Origin: Terriglobia bacterium
GTDB taxonomy: Bacteria; Acidobacteriota; Terriglobia; Terriglobales; Acidobacteriaceae
Direction of reading: 5' to 3'
NCBI GenBank assembly: GCA_020073645.1
Contig: JAIQET010000025.1
Coordinates: 1 to 55,192, forward strand
DNA length: 55,192 bases
Numbering within the stretch: position 1 is the stretch's first letter; each line of letters opens with the position of its first letter. Positions 52,185 through 55,192 of the stretch are shown here, in pieces. The translations under genes and the position numbers were made by a program. The notes below the pieces were generated by a model. The model was not told the origin of the DNA and did no database searches. It saw only the letters and a program-made list of their open reading frames with translations.

Positions 52185-52787
52185 GTGAAAGAACCACAGA
52201 TGATGCTGGTACCCATGGTCATCGAACAGACCGGGCGAGGTGAGCGCGCCTATGACATCTATTCCCGGCTGCTGCGGGACAACATTATTTTCATCGGCAC
52301 GCCGATTGACGACAACATCGCCAACCTGGTGATTGCGCAGATGCTGTTTCTGGCTCAGGAAGATCCGGAGAAGGACATCCAGCTTTACATCAACTCTCCG
52401 GGTGGTTCGATTACCGCCGGTATGGCCATCTACGACACCATGCAGTACGTAAAGAACGATGTGACCACCATCTGTATCGGCCAGGCCGCCAGTATGGCGG
52501 CGCTTTTGTTGGCCGCGGGGGAGCCCAAGAAACGTCTGGCCTTGCCCAATTCGCGCATCCTCATCCACCAGCCGTCCATGGGCGGCCTTTCCGGTCAGGC
52601 CACCGACATCGACATCCATGCCCGCGAAATCTTGAGGATGCGGGAGATTACCAACCAGTTACTTGCGAAACATAGCGGTCAGAAGCTGGAAAAGGTAGAA
52701 AAGGATGTGGAGCGGGACTTCATCATGAACGCCCAGCAGGCTAAGGAATACGGAATCATAGACGATATCATCTATAAGACGAGATAA
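52185..52787 (+). CDS. clpP: ATP-dependent Clp protease proteolytic subunit
   Basis: About 200 residues. ClpP features: [20 protein letters not shown], then [20 protein letters not shown], catalytic Ser in [20 protein letters not shown], catalytic His in [16 protein letters not shown] and Asp in [18 protein letters not shown]. It forms the two-ring serine peptidase fed by ClpX. GTG at 52185 with GGAAGG upstream is chosen; GTG at 52170 and ATG at 52200 are alternatives. The SMAALL sequence next to the active Ser replaces the usual SMGAFL. Downstream is clpX after 120 bp. Confidence 0.96.
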   Translation: MKEPQMMLVPMVIEQTGRGERAYDIYSRLLRDNIIFIGTPIDDNIANLVIAQMLFLAQEDPEKDIQLYINSPGGSITAGMAIYDTMQYVKNDVTTICIGQAASMAALLLAAGEPKKRLALPNSRILIHQPSMGGLSGQATDIDIHAREILRMREITNQLLAKHSGQKLEKVEKDVERDFIMNAQQAKEYGIIDDIIYKTR

Positions 52788-52907
52788 AGGGTATGATCGG
52801 CCTTTCGCCGATCACTTTCCTGCGGTCGCGGCGAAAAACCATTTCCTCCGCTGACCCGGGATGATCTGGAACCGGGGGAAACCGGGCTGGACAAGGAGCT
52901 AAGCCGA

Positions 52908-54185
52908 GTGAAAAGCCGGAGCGGCACCGAAGAGATTTTACGCTGTTCGTTCTGCCACAAGTCGCAGGACGCGGTGGCCAAGCTTATTTCATCCCCCAGC
53001 GATTATCCTCGCGCCTATATTTGCGATGAGTGCGTCGCGGTCTGCAACTCCATTCTGGAGGATGACCGCGCCGCCACACCGCCGACCACGACTCCTAACC
53101 AGCTCCCCAAACCGCAGGAAGTAAAAACCTTCCTCGACGAGTACGTGATCGGGCAGGAACAGACCAAGAAGAAGCTGGCAGTCGCGGTTTACAACCACTA
53201 CAAGCGCATCTACATGAACCGGCAGCGCACCGGGGACGGCATCGAGCTCACCAAGTCGAACATCATGCTCATCGGCCCCACCGGCACGGGCAAGACCCTG
53301 CTGGCCCAGACCCTGGCGCGCATGCTGGACGTCCCTTTCGCCATCGTGGACGCCACCACCCTCACCGAAGCCGGTTACGTCGGCGAGGACGTGGAGAACA
53401 TCATCCTCAAGCTGCTGCAAGCGGCCGACGGCGACGTGGGACGCACCCAGACCGGCATCATCTATATCGACGAAGTGGACAAGATCGGGCGCAAGGACGA
53501 GAACCCGTCCATCACCCGCGATGTTTCCGGCGAAGGCGTGCAGCAAGCCCTTTTGAAAATTCTTGAAGGCACCATCGCCAACGTGCCTCCCCAAGGCGGC
53601 CGCAAGCACCCTCACCAGGAGTTCACTCCGGTCGATACGACCAACATTCTCTTCATCTGCGGTGGGGCCTTCGTCGGCCTGGAGAAGATCATCGGGCGCC
53701 GCGTGGGCAAGAAGTCTCTCGGCTTCAAAGTGGGCGAAGAAAGCGAAAAGGAAGAAACCGCCACCAACCGCAAGCGCAGCTTTGAACTATTAAGCGACGT
53801 TCAGCCTGAAGATCTCATCAAATTTGGGTTGATCCCTGAATTTGTCGGTCGTTTGCCCGTGGTGGGCGTTCTGGAAGACCTGGACGAGTTCGCCCTGATC
53901 GAGATCCTTACCCGTCCCAAGAACGCTATAGTCAAACAGTATCAGCGCCTGTTTGAATTCGAGAATGTGCGCCTGAAGTTCAATGACGAGGCGCTGCGGG
54001 CGATTGCCCGTCAGGCCATGGCCCGCAAAGTGGGTGCTCGCGGCCTGCGCATGATTCTGGAAGAACTGATGCTCGACTTGATGTACCATTTGCCCAGCCA
54101 GAAGAAGGTGAAGGAATTCGAGGTCACGCGGGAGATGGTCGAGAAGAAAGCCGTTTCGCTGGCCATGATGGAGAAGGCCGGCTAG
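52908..54185 (+). CDS. clpX: ATP-dependent Clp protease ATP-binding subunit
   Basis: 425 residues. An N-terminal C4 zinc finger (CSFC...CDEC, residues 11-44) is followed by the AAA+ module: Walker [21 protein letters not shown] (about residue 122), pore loop [20 protein letters not shown], Walker [14 protein letters not shown] and the RKH motif [10 protein letters not shown]. Sensor 2 is near [19 protein letters not shown]. It unfolds substrates for ClpP. GTG at 52908 has AAGGAG upstream. The ClpP-docking loop reads SLGF in place of IGF. Confidence 0.97.
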   Translation: MKSRSGTEEILRCSFCHKSQDAVAKLISSPSDYPRAYICDECVAVCNSILEDDRAATPPTTTPNQLPKPQEVKTFLDEYVIGQEQTKKKLAVAVYNHYKRIYMNRQRTGDGIELTKSNIMLIGPTGTGKTLLAQTLARMLDVPFAIVDATTLTEAGYVGEDVENIILKLLQAADGDVGRTQTGIIYIDEVDKIGRKDENPSITRDVSGEGVQQALLKILEGTIANVPPQGGRKHPHQEFTPVDTTNILFICGGAFVGLEKIIGRRVGKKSLGFKVGEESEKEETATNRKRSFELLSDVQPEDLIKFGLIPEFVGRLPVVGVLEDLDEFALIEILTRPKNAIVKQYQRLFEFENVRLKFNDEALRAIARQAMARKVGARGLRMILEELMLDLMYHLPSQKKVKEFEVTREMVEKKAVSLAMMEKAG

Positions 54186-54193
54186 CAACCTGT

Positions 54194-54217
54194 AGAGACG
54201 CAGCTTGCTGCGTCTGC
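54194..54217 (+). repeat. GAGACGCAGC hairpin repeat, copy 2
   Basis: The same hairpin as at 47750-47774: GAGACGCAGC, TT, GCTGCGTCT (54195-54215), starting 9 bp after the clpX stop. Both copies follow a stop codon on the plus strand at about 10 bp, so a role at transcript ends is reasonable. Confidence 0.65.
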
Positions 54218-54289
54218 CTCTGTGCCCTCCCTGCGAGACCCGGCAAGCGTCTCTCAGAGAGAAGAAAGAAAATTTAGTCGGGAGTAATA

Positions 54290-55192
54290 GTGACCACCTC
54301 CAAGGAAAAATTCGAGACCAAGAAACTTCCCATGATGCCCATCCGGGACGTGGTCATCTTCCCCTACATGATGACTCCGTTCGTGGTTGGCCGGGAATCC
54401 AGCGTGCGCGCCCTGGAAGAGGCGCTGGCCGCCGACAAGAAGATTTTCCTGGCCACCCAGCACGATGCCAGTGTGGACGAACCCAAGCCCAACGAGATCT
54501 ACCAGGTGGGCACCATCGTCAACATCGTGCAGAGCCTCAAGCTCCCCGACGGCAACATTAAGGTTCTGGTTGAGGGCATCGAGCGCGGTAAGGTCCTGCA
54601 GGTCACTGAGACCGAAGGCTTCATGCAGGCTTCGGTGCGGGTGGCACGCTACACCACCGAAACCAACCCCCAGATCGAAACTGGCATGCAGCGGGTCACT
54701 TCGCTTTTTGAGCAGTATGTCAAGCTCTGCCAGTCGCTCAACTACGAGACCATGATCGCTGCGGTGCGCATGGAAGATCCGGCCAAGCTCACCGACACCA
54801 TCGCTGCCAATCTGCAGCTTTCCATCGAAGAAAAACAGGAACTGCTTGAAATCTTTGATCCAGCCGAGCGCCTCAGCCGCATCGGCGACGTGCTCGACAT
54901 CGAAATCGAGAAGTTGAACATGGACCGCACCATCCAGTCGCGGGTCAAGCGCCAGATGGAGCGCGCACAAAAAGAGTATTACCTCAACGAGAAGATCAAG
55001 GCTATCCAGAAGGAACTGGGACGCGGCGAAAAGAGCGAATTCGACGAACTCAAGAAGAAAATCGATGCCGCCGGCATGTCCAAGGATGTCCGCGACAAGG
55101 CCATGCAGGAGCTCAAGAAGCTCGAAGCCATGCCGCCCATGTCGGCCGAGTCCACCGTCTCCCGCAATTACCTGGACTGGCTGCTGGCCGTG
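54290..55192 (+). CDS. lon: Lon protease, N-terminal part (3' truncated)
   Basis: 301 codons are visible before the window ends. Start GTG at 54290 with GGGAG upstream. The sequence MTTSKEKFETKKLPMMPIRD leads into the Lon substrate-binding domain (about 12-205: VVIFPYMMTPFVVGRESSVR, YQVGTIVNIVQSLKLPDGNI, EGIERGKVLQV), and then the helical stalk (KRQMERAQKEYYLNEKIKAI then QKELGRGEKSEFDELKKKID). The AAA+ and Ser-Lys protease domains lie beyond the edge. It degrades misfolded proteins and follows clpX, completing the proteostasis cluster. Confidence 0.96.
   Translation, partial: MTTSKEKFETKKLPMMPIRDVVIFPYMMTPFVVGRESSVRALEEALAADKKIFLATQHDASVDEPKPNEIYQVGTIVNIVQSLKLPDGNIKVLVEGIERGKVLQVTETEGFMQASVRVARYTTETNPQIETGMQRVTSLFEQYVKLCQSLNYETMIAAVRMEDPAKLTDTIAANLQLSIEEKQELLEIFDPAERLSRIGDVLDIEIEKLNMDRTIQSRVKRQMERAQKEYYLNEKIKAIQKELGRGEKSEFDELKKKIDAAGMSKDVRDKAMQELKKLEAMPPMSAESTVSRNYLDWLLAV

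Overview
The window reads as a chromosomal contig from a high-GC Gram-negative bacterium, most likely an Acidobacteriota (Terriglobia-like) genome. This is an inference from gene content and style: tig-clpP-clpX-lon in a row, a DUF5916-type outer-membrane protein, multiheme cytochromes beside a NuoEF-like module, a CHASE2 cyclase with FecR, frequent GTG/TTG starts, and many short palindromic repeats between genes. Both ends are cut: an LVIVD-repeat protein at the left and lon at the right. I saw no rRNA, tRNA or CRISPR array.

Left part (1-5060): an accessory-looking stretch with a glyoxalase-like protein and an AraC regulator, a Gp49-like toxin with its XRE antitoxin, and several decayed elements. 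These are a HigA-like remnant, the frameshifted C-terminal end of an IS5-type transposase, and the C-terminal end of a REP-associated (RAYT) transposase lying between two inverted hairpin repeats. An SRPBCC protein and a secreted TonB-C-domain protein follow.

Redox island (5062-12742): a tightly packed minus-strand operon encodes a NuoE-NuoF fusion, a seven-cluster iron-sulfur protein carrying two cyclic-nucleotide-binding domains, a His-rich membrane cytochrome b-like protein and a decaheme cytochrome c. A five-motif cytochrome c is transcribed divergently. Together they look like a route for electrons from NADH across the inner membrane to periplasmic hemes.

Middle (12897-26022): divergent GH13 and GH63 glycosidases, a K+ channel with RCK domains, a PhyH dioxygenase, a CHASE2 adenylate/guanylate cyclase with a FecR protein, and a zinc/manganese uptake operon (porin, binding protein, permease) without an ATPase gene.

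Kdp locus (26567-37049): kdpC, kdpB, kdpA, kdpF, a 28-aa membrane peptide and a porin form one minus-strand array. Upstream lie a receiver-less OmpR-type DNA-binding protein with another 28-aa membrane peptide, then kdpE and a kinase-less kdpD. The matching DUF4118 histidine kinase is on the opposite strand. Two upstream regions in this locus share a regulatory architecture: four tandem 11-bp half-sites, a 7-bp gap, then the octamer TCCAATGA. This is the most striking non-coding signal in the window.

Right part (37230-55192): DinB protein, a secreted repeat protein bracketed by direct palindromic repeats, leuS, a RelE-type toxin with ribbon-helix-helix antitoxin, DAHP synthase overlapping a beta-propeller protein, a DUF5916 outer-membrane protein, murB, an outer-membrane protein, a family 5 uracil-DNA glycosylase, and the proteostasis cluster tig-clpP-clpX-lon.
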